Assembly: GCA_022838705.1 (NCBI GenBank)
Contig: JALHJZ010000001.1
Location: 664,689-728,688 of the forward strand
Direction of reading: 5' to 3'
Source of the DNA: Candidatus Bipolaricaulota bacterium
GTDB taxonomy: Bacteria; Bipolaricaulota; Bipolaricaulia; Bipolaricaulales; Bipolaricaulaceae
DNA length: 64,000 bases
In this document: positions 1 to 7,502 of the stretch, piece by piece
Numbering within the stretch: position 1 is the first letter of the stretch
How the letters are laid out: each line of letters starts with the position of its first letter
Translations under genes and position numbers: made by a program
Notes under the pieces: generated by a model
What the model was told of the DNA's origin: nothing
Seen by the model: the letters and a program-made list of their open reading frames with translations, nothing else
Databases searched by the model: none

Positions 1-749
1 CAGTCCAGCCCATACCGGACTCCGTGGCCGCGGCACGCCGCGAGGAACCGATCGGCATGCCGGTCCTCGGCGTTCACGATGCCCACGCCGTCTAGGGGGA
101 GCATCCGGAACAGGCGGAGCTTCGCATCGAGGTAGGCCTCCATCGTGCGGTGGAAGTCGAGGTGGTCCCGTCCCAGCCCGGTGAAGATGGCTGCCGCAAC
201 GTGGATGCCCGCCACCCGCCGCTGGGCGAGTCCGATCGAGGACGCCTCGAACGCGAACGCTTTCCTCCCCGCCGCCCGCGCCTCGGCGGCCAGCCGCTGC
301 AGGTCTGGGGCCTCGGGGGTGGTCACACACGACAGGCCCTCCCGCTCCACCCGCACCGTGGTCAGGGTTTCGCACTCCGGGAGGAGCTGCCCGAGGAGGT
401 GGACGACGGTGGTCTTCCCGTTCGTGCCCGTGACGCCGATCGCGCGGAGCTCGCGGGTGGGGTGGCCATAGAAGGCGGCCGCAGCGTGGGCGAGGGCGGA
501 CCGCGCATCCGGGACGCGGGCGTAGGGGACACCGGCGCTTGCCCGCACCCGTTCGCCCACGACCGCCACTGCCCCGCGCGCCACGGCATCGGCGATGAAC
601 CGGTGCCCATCCGCCCGTTCGCCCACGAGGGCGAAGAACAAATCCCCCGGCACGACGCGACGGGAGTCCCAGGCCAACCCTCGTACCTCGACCTCCCTGA
701 TGTCAGGAACGGAAGAAAGTGAAGGCAACAGCGCAGCAACCGTGGGCAT
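1..749 (-). CDS. murE: UDP-N-acetylmuramyl-tripeptide synthetase MurE (3' end beyond the window)
   Basis: Cytoplasmic Mur ligase that adds the third amino acid of the peptidoglycan stem peptide to UDP-MurNAc-L-Ala-D-Glu using ATP. About 249 residues are visible. The N-terminal UDP-substrate domain (WDSRRVVPGDLFFAL, residues about 27-41) is followed by the P-loop TGTNGKTT (about 107-114), TTPEAPDLQ as in MurE proteins, EASSIGL where most have EVSSH, and DHLDFH. The start is ATG at 749 (MPTVAALLP). The reading frame is open to the left edge, so the C-terminal domain that binds the added amino acid is not seen and its identity (diaminopimelate, lysine or ornithine) cannot be judged. It is last in a minus-strand run after the YkuK-like gene, 77 nt away. 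Family assignment is firm. Confidence 0.9.
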   Translation of the reverse strand, partial: MPTVAALLPSLSSVPDIREVEVRGLAWDSRRVVPGDLFFALVGERADGHRFIADAVARGAVAVVGERVRASAGVPYARVPDARSALAHAAAAFYGHPTRELRAIGVTGTNGKTTVVHLLGQLLPECETLTTVRVEREGLSCVTTPEAPDLQRLAAEARAAGRKAFAFEASSIGLAQRRVAGIHVAAAIFTGLGRDHLDFHRTMEAYLDAKLRLFRMLPLDGVGIVNAEDRHADRFLAACRGHGVRYGLD

Positions 750-826
750 GCCGCCATGCTAGGCGGTTCGCGGCGCGCGGGGCAGGACATGCGGGAGCGC
801 GCCGCATCCCGCGTGCCCAACGGGCT

Positions 827-1309
827 CTAGGTGTACCGATCGGCGACGGCGGAAGCAGCGTAGGCTTCGGGCTTGGTGCGCACGCGGTACCCCACCCCAA
901 GGATCATCCCCACCACTTCCTCCACGAGGTCGCGCGTCCGGCCGTTGCGGCCGATGTCCACGTGGATCTCGAGCTGGAACCCGCTTACCCCGCGGTCCTT
1001 CAGGGCCCGGATCAGCTCCTCCGCCGTCTCGTAGGAGAGCCACGCCTCGCGGTAGATGCGCTCGCGTAGGCTCTGCGGTCGCTCGTCCTTCTCCCGGCGC
1101 CAGAAGTAGCGGCCGCCCCGCCCCACCCGGTGCACGACGATCGCCGATACGTAATCCACCTCGTCGGCGTAGGTCTGGGAGTCGGTGCCGACGACGACTT
1201 CGTACGGGGCCTCCGGGACAGCCGCCATCATCGCCAAGATCTCATCCACCACTTCGTTGAACGAGAGCCTGCCGAGGGTTGGACTGTGGTACCACGAACC
1301 TTCGCCCAT
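827..1309 (-). CDS. YkuK/DUF458-type RNase H-fold protein
   Basis: A 160-residue protein matching the YkuK (DUF458) family of predicted RNase H-like nucleases. It opens with the family signature of an aromatic-rich N-terminus and SPTLGRLSFNEVVDEIL (residues 9-25). This leads to the GTDSQTYADEVDYVSAIV strand (41-58) that carries the first acidic residue of an RNase H fold, and later LEIHVDIGRNGRTRDLVEE. The molecular substrate of the family is not established; some members occur with sporulation or DNA repair genes. It begins 12 nt after the histidine kinase stop, so it is probably co-transcribed with that two-component system and with murE. Confidence 0.82.
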   Translation of the reverse strand: MGEGSWYHSPTLGRLSFNEVVDEILAMMAAVPEAPYEVVVGTDSQTYADEVDYVSAIVVHRVGRGGRYFWRREKDERPQSLRERIYREAWLSYETAEELIRALKDRGVSGFQLEIHVDIGRNGRTRDLVEEVVGMILGVGYRVRTKPEAYAASAVADRYT

Positions 1310-1321
1310 AGCGCACCGATC

Positions 1322-2704
1322 TTAGGCGGCGGCTGGAGGCGAATCAAGCAACGGCAGGGTGAAGGTGAACACGGCCCCGCCCTGGTTCTCCACCCAGATC
1401 CGCCCACCATGGGCCTGCACGAGCTCGCGGGCGATCGCGAGCCCGAGCCCGGTCCCCTCTCCGCTCCGCGATGTGTCGCCCTGGTAGAACCGCTCGAACA
1501 CGTGGGGGAGGTCGTGGGGCGGCACCCCCGGCCCCTCGTCCCGGACCGAGACGCGGATCTCCGAGTCCGCTCGCGCCACCGTCACCGTGACCGTCCCCCC
1601 CGGTGGGGAATAGCGGAGGGCATTATCGAGGAGGTTGCCCAGCACCTGCCGGATGCGGCGGGGGTCAACGTTGGCCCAGAGCCCCGGCTCGACCTGGGCC
1701 TCAACCGTCACCCCGTCCTCGACGGCCGTGGTGCGGACTGCGTCCACCACCGCCTGGACCAGCTCCCCGATGTCGGTCGGCTCCCGCAGGAGCTGGAGGT
1801 GGCCCGCCTCGGCGAGGGTCAGGGTGCGGAGGTCCTCGACGAGATCGGCCAGATGCAGGGTCTGGTCGTAAACGAGCGCCAGGCCCTCTGGCGTGAGGGG
1901 GAACACCCCATCGAGCATCCCCTCGAGGTTTCCCCGTACCACCGCCAACGGGGTGCGCAGTTCGTGGGCGACATCGGTGAGGAGGTTCTGACGGGCCTTC
2001 TCCGAGTGTTCGAGGGCCGCGGCCATCTCGTTGAACGCCTGCCCTAGGCGGCCGATCTCGTCCCGGGTCCGGATGGCGACGCGGTGGGAGAGGTCGCCGG
2101 TGGCGATGCGGGTCGTGGCCAGGATGAGGCGCTGGAGGGGCCGGGAGAGCTGGGCGGTGAGGATCACCGCGAGGAGGGCTGCTGCCACGAGGGCCGCCGC
2201 CCCTCCCACGAGCACCGCCCGTTGGAGGGAGCCGAGGAAGTCTTCCTCGAGGGGATTCAGGGCGGCGATGTCGAGGGGCACCACCGTTCCCACCTTCACC
2301 CCGTCCACCATGATCGGCACTCCATACCGATCGACGATCGGCCTGAACTCAGGGTCGTCCGCCATACACTGGCCGAGCTTCTCCTGCTGAGCACAGCCCA
2401 CCACCGCATAGGTGGCATCCAACACCATGAACTGGCCCCACGCACTCTGCTCGTAGATCACCTCCCGTCCTCGCACGATTACAGCCACAGACGCGAAGAT
2501 GGACTTAAGCACTTCCCAGCTCTCCGTGGATTCCCAGATCTGGGCAAGCGCGGCAGCGAACTCCTGGGCCGCCAGGTGCCGGTTCTCCTCCCGGAACGCG
2601 TCGAACTGGGAGCTCACCTCCTGCGTGCTGAGGAAGTACGTCCCCCCGGCCGCGAGGAACGCGACCAGGGCGAACGCGGCGAAGAGCTTCCACCGGAACG
2701 ACAT
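1322..2704 (-). CDS. Membrane sensor histidine kinase (HAMP-HisKA-HATPase)
   Basis: A 460-residue OmpR-partner histidine kinase. TM1 is residues about 7-25, an extracytoplasmic sensor domain runs about 26-160, and TM2 is about 163-185. A HAMP linker (186-238) leads to the H-box VAHELRTPLAVVRGN with phospho-acceptor His247. The ATP-binding domain shows an N-box (NLLDNALRYSPPGG), a G1 box (DEGPGVPP) and a G2 box (GEGTGLGLAIA). The sensor region has two cysteines (VVGCAQQEKLGQCMADD) that could form a disulfide or bind a ligand; the signal is unknown. It follows the response regulator gene by 3 nt and is co-transcribed with it. Confidence 0.93.
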   Translation of the reverse strand: MSFRWKLFAAFALVAFLAAGGTYFLSTQEVSSQFDAFREENRHLAAQEFAAALAQIWESTESWEVLKSIFASVAVIVRGREVIYEQSAWGQFMVLDATYAVVGCAQQEKLGQCMADDPEFRPIVDRYGVPIMVDGVKVGTVVPLDIAALNPLEEDFLGSLQRAVLVGGAAALVAAALLAVILTAQLSRPLQRLILATTRIATGDLSHRVAIRTRDEIGRLGQAFNEMAAALEHSEKARQNLLTDVAHELRTPLAVVRGNLEGMLDGVFPLTPEGLALVYDQTLHLADLVEDLRTLTLAEAGHLQLLREPTDIGELVQAVVDAVRTTAVEDGVTVEAQVEPGLWANVDPRRIRQVLGNLLDNALRYSPPGGTVTVTVARADSEIRVSVRDEGPGVPPHDLPHVFERFYQGDTSRSGEGTGLGLAIARELVQAHGGRIWVENQGGAVFTFTLPLLDSPPAAA

Positions 2705-2707
2705 GGG

Positions 2708-3403
2708 CTATCCTTCGCCAGCATCCGGACGGAACTTGTACCCCACCCCGTGCACGGTGAGGATGTAGGTGGGATCATCCGGGTCCGGTTCGATCTTGCG
2801 ACGGAGGTTCTTCACGTGGGAATCCACGGTGCGGGGAAGGGTGGCGTAGGTTCTTTCTTGCAGGGCCTCCAGGAGCTCGCGCCGCGTGAACACCCGCCCC
2901 GGGTGGCGGGCGAAGAACGCGAGGAGGTCGAACTCTGTGGGGGTCAGGTCGAGGGCCGCTCCGGCGAGGCGCGCCTCCCGTGCCGCCAGGTCCACCGTGA
3001 GGGGGCCGACGCGGATCACCTCCGGGACTGTCCCACCATCGGTGCGGCGCAGGACGGCCCGCACCCGCGCCGCGAGCTCCCGCAAGCTGAACGGCTTCGT
3101 CACGTAGTCGTCGGCGCCCATCTCCAGGCCGGCAACGCGGTCTGCCTCCTCCGTGCGCGCGGTGAGCATGATGATCGGGGTCGTCGCCTCTTGGCGGATG
3201 CGCCGCGCCACTTCCAACCCGTGCATCCCGGGGAGCATGAGGTCGAGCACCACCAGGTCCGGCTGGAGGGCCTTGAACATCGCCCATCCATCCTCCCCGG
3301 CGAACGCCACCTCCACCCGGTACCCCTCGCGCATGAGGTACGCCTGCACCATGCGCGCGATTTCCCGCTCATCTTCCACGACGAGGATCGTTTTCATCTG
3401 CAT
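2708..3403 (-). CDS. OmpR/PhoB-family response regulator
   Basis: A 231-residue transcription regulator. The receiver domain (about 4-118) has the acidic pair E10-D11, phospho-acceptor Asp54 in LVVLDLMLPG and the switch lysine in YVTKPF. The C-terminal winged helix (about 130-228) ends in the typical LTVHGVGYKFRPD. It is the first gene of the minus-strand unit with the downstream kinase. Two ATGs fit the N-terminus: position 3403 and position 3397 (MKTILVVEDE). A TAGGCT -10-like element ends 4 nt before the first and 10 nt before the second, and no Shine-Dalgarno is present. The shorter form on a leaderless transcript is therefore quite possible. Confidence 0.94.
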   Translation of the reverse strand: MQMKTILVVEDEREIARMVQAYLMREGYRVEVAFAGEDGWAMFKALQPDLVVLDLMLPGMHGLEVARRIRQEATTPIIMLTARTEEADRVAGLEMGADDYVTKPFSLRELAARVRAVLRRTDGGTVPEVIRVGPLTVDLAAREARLAGAALDLTPTEFDLLAFFARHPGRVFTRRELLEALQERTYATLPRTVDSHVKNLRRKIEPDPDDPTYILTVHGVGYKFRPDAGEG

Positions 3404-3407
3404 CGGT

Positions 3408-3413
3408 AGCCTA
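3408..3413 (-). promoter_or_regulatory. -10-like element TAGGCT of the response regulator operon
   Basis: On the minus strand TAGGCT lies 4 nt upstream of ATG 3403 and 10 nt upstream of ATG 3397, with no Shine-Dalgarno between. This is the same arrangement seen before several other first genes here. A short perfect hairpin AGGGCT-ACAC-AGCCCT at 3430-3445 sits just upstream and might be an operator. Confidence 0.45.
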
Positions 3414-3575
3414 CCTCAAGGGAGGGAAGAGGGCTACACAGCCCTCACTTCCTCGCAACGATTGAAGGCGGTCTGGGGTGGTCGGGCTCTCGCATGCGCT
3501 CCCACCTTGTTCCACACTATTCCCCTCCGGCGTCGAGGGGAGGTGGAGGGGGTGTGAAGATCCCGCGGAGGCCGT

Positions 3576-3581
3576 TACCAT
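3576..3581 (+). promoter_or_regulatory. -10-like element TACCAT before the acyl-CoA synthetase gene
   Basis: TACCAT ends 9 nt before the ATG of the ADP-forming synthetase. No Shine-Dalgarno lies between, so a near-leaderless transcript is predicted. No convincing -35 hexamer is visible at the usual distance. Confidence 0.4.
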
Positions 3582-3590
3582 GTCTCTGGA

Positions 3591-5672
3591 ATGCCACGCG
3601 ACCTCACCGGCCTCCTCGCCCCCTCCTCGATTGCGGTGGTGGGGGCGTCGGCCACGCCGGGGAAGATCGGGCACGCCCTGTTCTCGAACGTCGTCGCCTT
3701 CCCGGGGCCGGTGTACGGGGTGAACCCCAGCCGCAGCCAGATCCTCGGCCGGCCGTGCGTCCCAGCGGTGGACGATCTTCCGGAGCCCGTGACCCTCGCC
3801 ATCATCGCCGTCCCCCCCGCCGACGCATTGCGCGCCCTCGCTGCCTGCGGAAGGAAGGGGATCCGCAACGCCGTCGTCATCACCGCTGGGTTCAAGGAAC
3901 AGGGGGGAGCGGGGATCGAGCGGGAACGGGAACTCGTCCGCATCGCTTCCCAGTACGGGATGAACGTGCTCGGGCCGAACGCATTCGGGCTCATCTCCCC
4001 GCGGGCGGGGCTCAACGCGACCTTCGCCCCGCGGGGGGCGTTCGCGGGCGCGATCGCGTTCATCTCCCAGTCCGGTGCCCTCGGCAGCGCGGTGCTCGAC
4101 TGGGCATGGCAGAACGAGGTGGGATTCTCGTTCTTCGTGTCGCTGGGGAACAAGGCCGTGCTCACCGAGACCGACTTCCTCCCCGCCCTGGCCCGCGACC
4201 CGGAGACGATGGTCATCGCCGCCTACCTGGAGGGGATCGAGGATGGGCCAGAGTTCGTGCGCGTCGCGGGCGAGGTGACGCGGGAGAAGCCCGTGCTCGT
4301 CCTCAAGGCCGGGGCGACCGAGGTTGGGGCGCGGGCGGCCTCGTCCCACACCGGGGCCCTCGCCGGGTCGGACCGCGCCTACGAGGCCGCGTTCCGGCGG
4401 GGCGGCGTCCTCCGCGTCCGGTCGGTGGAGGAACTGCTCGAGGCCGCGGTGGCCCTCTCTGAGCAGCCATTGCCGCGCGGGAGAAGGCTTGGGATCGTGA
4501 GCAACGCCGGTGGGCCGGCGATCCTGGCCGCGGACGCCGCTGTCGAGCACAACCTTGCGGTGTCCCCCCTCTCCCCGCCCACCGTCCGCTCCCTCGCTGA
4601 ACGCTTTCCCACAGCGAGCATCGCCAACCCCGTGGACATCCTCGCCGATGCCTCCGCCGCTGGGTTTCGGGACGCGGTGGACCTCGTCCTCTCCGACCCG
4701 GGGGTGGACATGGGTCTTGTCCTCACTGCCCCGCATCCCATCCTGACCTTCGCGGAGCTGGCACGGATCCTCGCCGCATCCCATCGCAAGCACGGGAAGC
4801 CGGCTGTGGCGAGCTTCCTGGCCGGTGAGCTTGGGGAGGAGGCGGAGAAGACGCTCCGCGCGGCCGGGATCCCGGCGTATTTTGAGCCGGCCCGGGCCGT
4901 GCGGGCGCTGGCGACGCTCGCCCGCTACCGGGAGATCCGGGACCGTCCCCTTTCCGTGCGTCCCCCGCCTGCGGCTGACCGGGCCCGCGCGCGGGAGCTC
5001 CTCGCCTCAGGCGGCCCGCGGCTGGGGGTGGAGTCGCTGGGCCTCCTCGCCGCCTACGGGATCCCCATCGCGCGGGGCGGGCTCGCCCGCAGTGCGGACG
5101 AGGCGGCCGCCCTCGCCCAGGAACTCGGGGAGAGGGTCGTCCTCAAGGTCGTTGCGCCGGGGATCATCCACAAGTCCGACGTGGGCGGGGTGAGGATCGG
5201 CGTCCCTGCGCATGAGGTCGGCGGCGCGTACCGGGAGATGGTGGGGCTTGCTCCCGCCGCGGGCGTGTACGTCCAGGAGCTCCTCCCGCCCGGACAGGAG
5301 GTCATCGTGGGGATCGTGCGCGACCCCACGTTCGGGGCCCTCGTCATGTTTGGGCTGGGCGGCGTGTTCGTGGAGGCGCTGGGCGACGTGGCGTTCGCCC
5401 TCGCCCCCCTCTCCGCGCCGGAGGCGGAGGAGCTCGTGCGGGGCATCCGGGGGTTCCCGCTCCTGGCCGGGATGCGCGGGAAGCCCCCCGTTCACCTGGC
5501 GGACCTCGTCGCGGTAGTGGAGCGGATCAGCCACCTTGCGGCGGAGTTCCCCGAGATCGCGGAGCTCGATGTGAACCCGATCCTCTGCTACCCGGACCGT
5601 GTCGTGGCCGTGGACCTAAGGGTCACCGTCTCCGGGGCCGAGGGGTTGCCGCGGGGCCGGGGCCAGCCCTAG
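3591..5672 (+). CDS. acd: Acetyl/acyl-CoA synthetase (ADP-forming), fused alpha-beta
   Basis: A 693-residue NDP-forming acyl-CoA synthetase that converts acetyl-CoA (or another acyl-CoA) plus ADP and phosphate to acid plus ATP, a substrate-level ATP source in acetogenic or fermentative anaerobes. The alpha part comes first: a CoA-binding Rossmann domain (SSIAVVGASATPGKIGHAL, residues 12-30) and succinyl-CoA-ligase-like flavodoxin domains with ISQSGALGS. The phosphorylated histidine, His253, lies in ASSHTGALAG. The beta part, an ATP-grasp domain, occupies about 475-690 and has VVLKVVAPGIIHKSDVGGV. Fusion of both subunits in one chain is common in bacteria. Acyl specificity cannot be read from sequence. 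The gene stands alone between a divergent two-component operon and the small PC4-like gene. Confidence 0.92.
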   Translation: MPRDLTGLLAPSSIAVVGASATPGKIGHALFSNVVAFPGPVYGVNPSRSQILGRPCVPAVDDLPEPVTLAIIAVPPADALRALAACGRKGIRNAVVITAGFKEQGGAGIERERELVRIASQYGMNVLGPNAFGLISPRAGLNATFAPRGAFAGAIAFISQSGALGSAVLDWAWQNEVGFSFFVSLGNKAVLTETDFLPALARDPETMVIAAYLEGIEDGPEFVRVAGEVTREKPVLVLKAGATEVGARAASSHTGALAGSDRAYEAAFRRGGVLRVRSVEELLEAAVALSEQPLPRGRRLGIVSNAGGPAILAADAAVEHNLAVSPLSPPTVRSLAERFPTASIANPVDILADASAAGFRDAVDLVLSDPGVDMGLVLTAPHPILTFAELARILAASHRKHGKPAVASFLAGELGEEAEKTLRAAGIPAYFEPARAVRALATLARYREIRDRPLSVRPPPAADRARARELLASGGPRLGVESLGLLAAYGIPIARGGLARSADEAAALAQELGERVVLKVVAPGIIHKSDVGGVRIGVPAHEVGGAYREMVGLAPAAGVYVQELLPPGQEVIVGIVRDPTFGALVMFGLGGVFVEALGDVAFALAPLSAPEAEELVRGIRGFPLLAGMRGKPPVHLADLVAVVERISHLAAEFPEIAELDVNPILCYPDRVVAVDLRVTVSGAEGLPRGRGQP

Positions 5673-5725
5673 AATGCCCCGGTCGCTGCGGGACCCGGAC
5701 GGGCCGGGCGCGCGAAGGGGGATCT

Positions 5726-5938
5726 GTGGACGCAGAGAGGGTCATCGCGGAGTTTGAACGGGGGGCCGGACAGAAGGTCGTCGTCCGGCGGACGCAGTTT
5801 CGCGGCAAGGAGTACCTCGACCTGCGCCAGTTCTTTCAGGGGGACGACGGCCAGTGGCTGCCGACGAAGAAAGGGGTTTCCCTCCCGTGGGAGGCCCGGT
5901 TGGCCCTGATCGAGGCCCTGCAGAAGGAGGAGCCGTAG
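5726..5938 (+). CDS. PC4/p15-like single-stranded nucleic-acid-binding protein
   Basis: A 70-residue protein from a GTG start. It matches the C-terminal ssDNA-binding fold of the transcriptional coactivator PC4/p15 family: VVRRTQFRGKEYLDLRQFFQ, then a DDGQWLPTKKGVSLP segment and a terminal helix. Bacterial members such as YdbC bind single-stranded nucleic acid as dimers; their physiological role is unclear. It lies 53 nt downstream of the acyl-CoA synthetase gene on the same strand and could be on the same transcript. Family assignment rests on the FRGKEYLDLRQF and PTKKG motifs. Confidence 0.78.
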   Translation: MDAERVIAEFERGAGQKVVVRRTQFRGKEYLDLRQFFQGDDGQWLPTKKGVSLPWEARLALIEALQKEEP

Positions 5939-6039
5939 CCGCGCCGGAAGCGGGGGACCGGAACCGGTGAGCGCGGCGGCGACTACGCTGGCCTCGCGCG
6001 GTTCTTCTGCCGCTCCCAGTGGCGGATGAGGAGGGATGG

Positions 6040-6450
6040 ATGCTGACCCAAGCCCTGCATGACCTATTGCGCACGGTGGGCGGTGAGGTCTCCGAGCGGG
6101 GAGGGGAGATCGAACTCACGAAGGTCCTTGCTGAGCGGCGGGCGTTCCTCTCCCGGAGGGTACTCGTCTACCGGGCGCGGCTGCGCGTGGACGAGGGGAA
6201 GCGCGAGGTGCACCTCTCCGAGTCCCTCACCGAGGCCGGCTCCGGCCTCGCCGCGGACGGCGGGGCCGGGTTCAAGGCGGAGACGTACCGGACTGGCCGC
6301 GGGCCCCGCGAAGGGAACCTCGCTGAGCAATCGCGGCTGTTCGGGAAGGTCTACGCCACCACGTTCGACCACGGGGCGGTCCGTAGCGCGATCGAAGATC
6401 TCGCCCGGCAGCACGGCTACACCGTTTGCTACCACGTCGCCGGGTTGTAA
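6040..6450 (+). CDS. Hypothetical protein of 136 aa
   Basis: I do not recognise this family. The start chosen is ATG at 6040 (MLTQALHDLLRTV) because a strong Shine-Dalgarno GAGGAGGG lies at 6028-6035. The frame could extend to GTG 6019, but that would place the ribosome site inside the gene. The protein is soluble and basic, with an alternating-strand look in the first half (RRVLVYRARLRVDEGKREVHL) and a glycine-rich middle (SGLAADGGAGFKAET). A helix with SAIEDLARQHGYTVCYHV follows at the C-terminus. It has no membrane segments and no recognised catalytic motif. It converges on the glutaredoxin gene, 24 nt away. Confidence 0.6.
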   Translation: MLTQALHDLLRTVGGEVSERGGEIELTKVLAERRAFLSRRVLVYRARLRVDEGKREVHLSESLTEAGSGLAADGGAGFKAETYRTGRGPREGNLAEQSRLFGKVYATTFDHGAVRSAIEDLARQHGYTVCYHVAGL

Positions 6451-6474
6451 GGCGACGTCCGAAGCAGGGCCCCC

Positions 6475-6726
6475 CTAGCTCAGCCCAAGCAGGGCATCGA
6501 TCTGGGCGCGGTCAAACCCGATCACGCACTCGCCGTCGATCTCGATCACCGGCACACCCTGCTGCCCGGTCTTGCGGACCATCTCCATCGCTGCTGCCGG
6601 GTCGGCGGCCACATCCACCTCGGTGTAGGCGATCCCCCGGCTGGTGAGGTACCTCTTCGCCACCTGACACCACGGGCAGGTGGGGGTGCTGTACACGATC
6701 ACTTCATGCTCGACTTGCTGATCCAT
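6475..6726 (-). CDS. Glutaredoxin-like protein (CPWC)
   Basis: An 83-residue glutaredoxin/NrdH-like thiol-disulfide oxidoreductase. The redox motif is C17-P-W-C20 in STPTCPWCQVAKRYL, followed by the cis-proline loop GQQGVPVIEIDG and the C-terminal glycine motif CVIGFDRAQID. It acts in the cytoplasm, reducing disulfides with glutathione-like or thioredoxin-reductase-derived electrons; the partner is not encoded nearby. Its start overlaps the end of the ArsR-type regulator gene by 28 nt, so both proteins come from one message controlled by the palindrome upstream of the regulator. Confidence 0.9.
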   Translation of the reverse strand: MDQQVEHEVIVYSTPTCPWCQVAKRYLTSRGIAYTEVDVAADPAAAMEMVRKTGQQGVPVIEIDGECVIGFDRAQIDALLGLS

Positions 6727-7016
6727 TGTTCTCCCTCCTCGGTCAGTGTCTGCCGGATCCCCGGCGCAAGGAGCTCGTCCAGGATCGGGGTCAGGCTCAG
6801 GCAGTGCAGCCGACCGCGGCGGCTCCGCGCGACGAGCCCGGCCTCCTCTAGGATCCGCAGGTGGTACGAGAACGCGGAGGTGGACATCCCTAACGCGTGG
6901 GCGATCCGCCCACAGGGAGAGCCCCCCTGGGCGAGGAGGTAGCTCAGGATGTGAATCCTCTCCACGCTCCCCAGGGCCGCGAGTGCCTTGGCCAGGTCCG
7001 TAATCCTCCGGTCCAC
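6699..7016 (-). CDS. ArsR-family winged-helix repressor
   Basis: A 105-residue ArsR-type regulator. The winged helix spans about residues 10-75, with the recognition segment GMSTSAFSYHLRILEEAGLVARSRRGR. A single cysteine sits at the start of the first HTH helix (GSPCGRIAHAL). The classical metal-site CxC in the recognition helix is missing, so the effector may be a thiol-reactive or redox signal rather than arsenite. It is transcribed with the glutaredoxin gene and divergently from the OsmC gene. The promoter TTGAAC-17-TATACT would start RNA at or next to the ATG, so the mRNA is probably leaderless. Its operator overlaps the -35 box, which implies autorepression. Confidence 0.88.
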   Translation of the reverse strand: MDRRITDLAKALAALGSVERIHILSYLLAQGGSPCGRIAHALGMSTSAFSYHLRILEEAGLVARSRRGRLHCLSLTPILDELLAPGIRQTLTEEGEQWISKSSMK

Positions 7017-7022
7017 GGGGCG

Positions 7023-7051
7023 AGTATAGCCCGCTCCCCTCTAAAGTTCAA
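7023..7051 (-). promoter_or_regulatory. Sigma70-type promoter of the arsR-glutaredoxin unit
   Basis: On the minus strand TTGAAC and TATACT are separated by exactly 17 nt, close to the housekeeping consensus. The -10 box ends 7 nt from the arsR ATG, so transcription would begin at the start codon. Confidence 0.75.
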
Positions 7052-7062
7052 CTGTCGTTGAA
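7047..7062. promoter_or_regulatory. Palindromic operator TTCAAC-N4-GTTGAA
   Basis: Perfect 6-bp inverted repeat around TGTC, overlapping the arsR -35 hexamer and lying 38 nt upstream of the divergent osmC start. Its spacing and TTCAA/TTGAA core resemble known ArsR-family sites, so it probably controls both directions. Confidence 0.7.
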
Positions 7063-7100
7063 ACGTTGAGACAAGAGGGGCGCCGAGGTAACCTCAGCGC

Positions 7101-7502
7101 ATGGACGCGAAGGTGACCTGGCAAGACGGGATGAGGTTCGTGGGCGTGGGGCCCTCCGGCCACCCGGTGGCGATGGATGCGGGGCGGGAGTCCGGCGGGA
7201 GCGACACCGCGCCGCGGCCGACCGAGCTCCTCCTCGCCGCCCTCGGGGGGTGCATGGGGATGGACGTGGTCTCGATCCTGGGGAAGATGCGCACCCCGCC
7301 GCGGAGCCTGGAGATCGCCATCACCGCGGAGCGAGCTCCGGATCACCCGAAGGCGTTCCGCAAGGCGAAGGTCCTCGTCCGGGCGGAGGGCGTGCCCGAG
7401 GGGAACCTGCGCCAGGCGGCCCAGCTCTCCCGCGACAAGTACTGCTCCGTGGGGAACTCGCTCTCCGCCGAGATCACGGTCGAGGTCGAGGCCCGCCCGT
7501 AG
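7101..7502 (+). CDS. OsmC/Ohr-family peroxiredoxin
   Basis: A 133-residue OsmC-superfamily protein. It contains both catalytic cysteines: Cys51 in AALGGCMGMDVV and Cys115 in SRDKYCSVGNSL, the positions used for reduction of organic hydroperoxides. The N-terminal strand (KVTWQDGMRFVGVGPSGHPVAMD) is typical of the subgroup that acts on small acyl or peroxide substrates. It is divergent from the ArsR-glutaredoxin pair and shares its palindromic operator region, forming a thiol-redox island. Its 3' end overlaps the 3' end of the convergent glycosyltransferase gene by 29 nt. Confidence 0.9.
   Translation: MDAKVTWQDGMRFVGVGPSGHPVAMDAGRESGGSDTAPRPTELLLAALGGCMGMDVVSILGKMRTPPRSLEIAITAERAPDHPKAFRKAKVLVRAEGVPEGNLRQAAQLSRDKYCSVGNSLSAEITVEVEARP

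Noticed and set aside
3430..3445. Hairpin AGGGCT-ACAC-AGCCCT as a terminator
   Set aside because: No T tract follows, and it lies upstream of both divergent genes; an operator is more plausible.
3411..4793. A 460-aa open frame antisense to the ADP-forming synthetase
   Set aside because: It is a composition shadow: the sense frame has all family motifs, and the antisense product is low-complexity Arg/Gly/Asp-rich with no domain.
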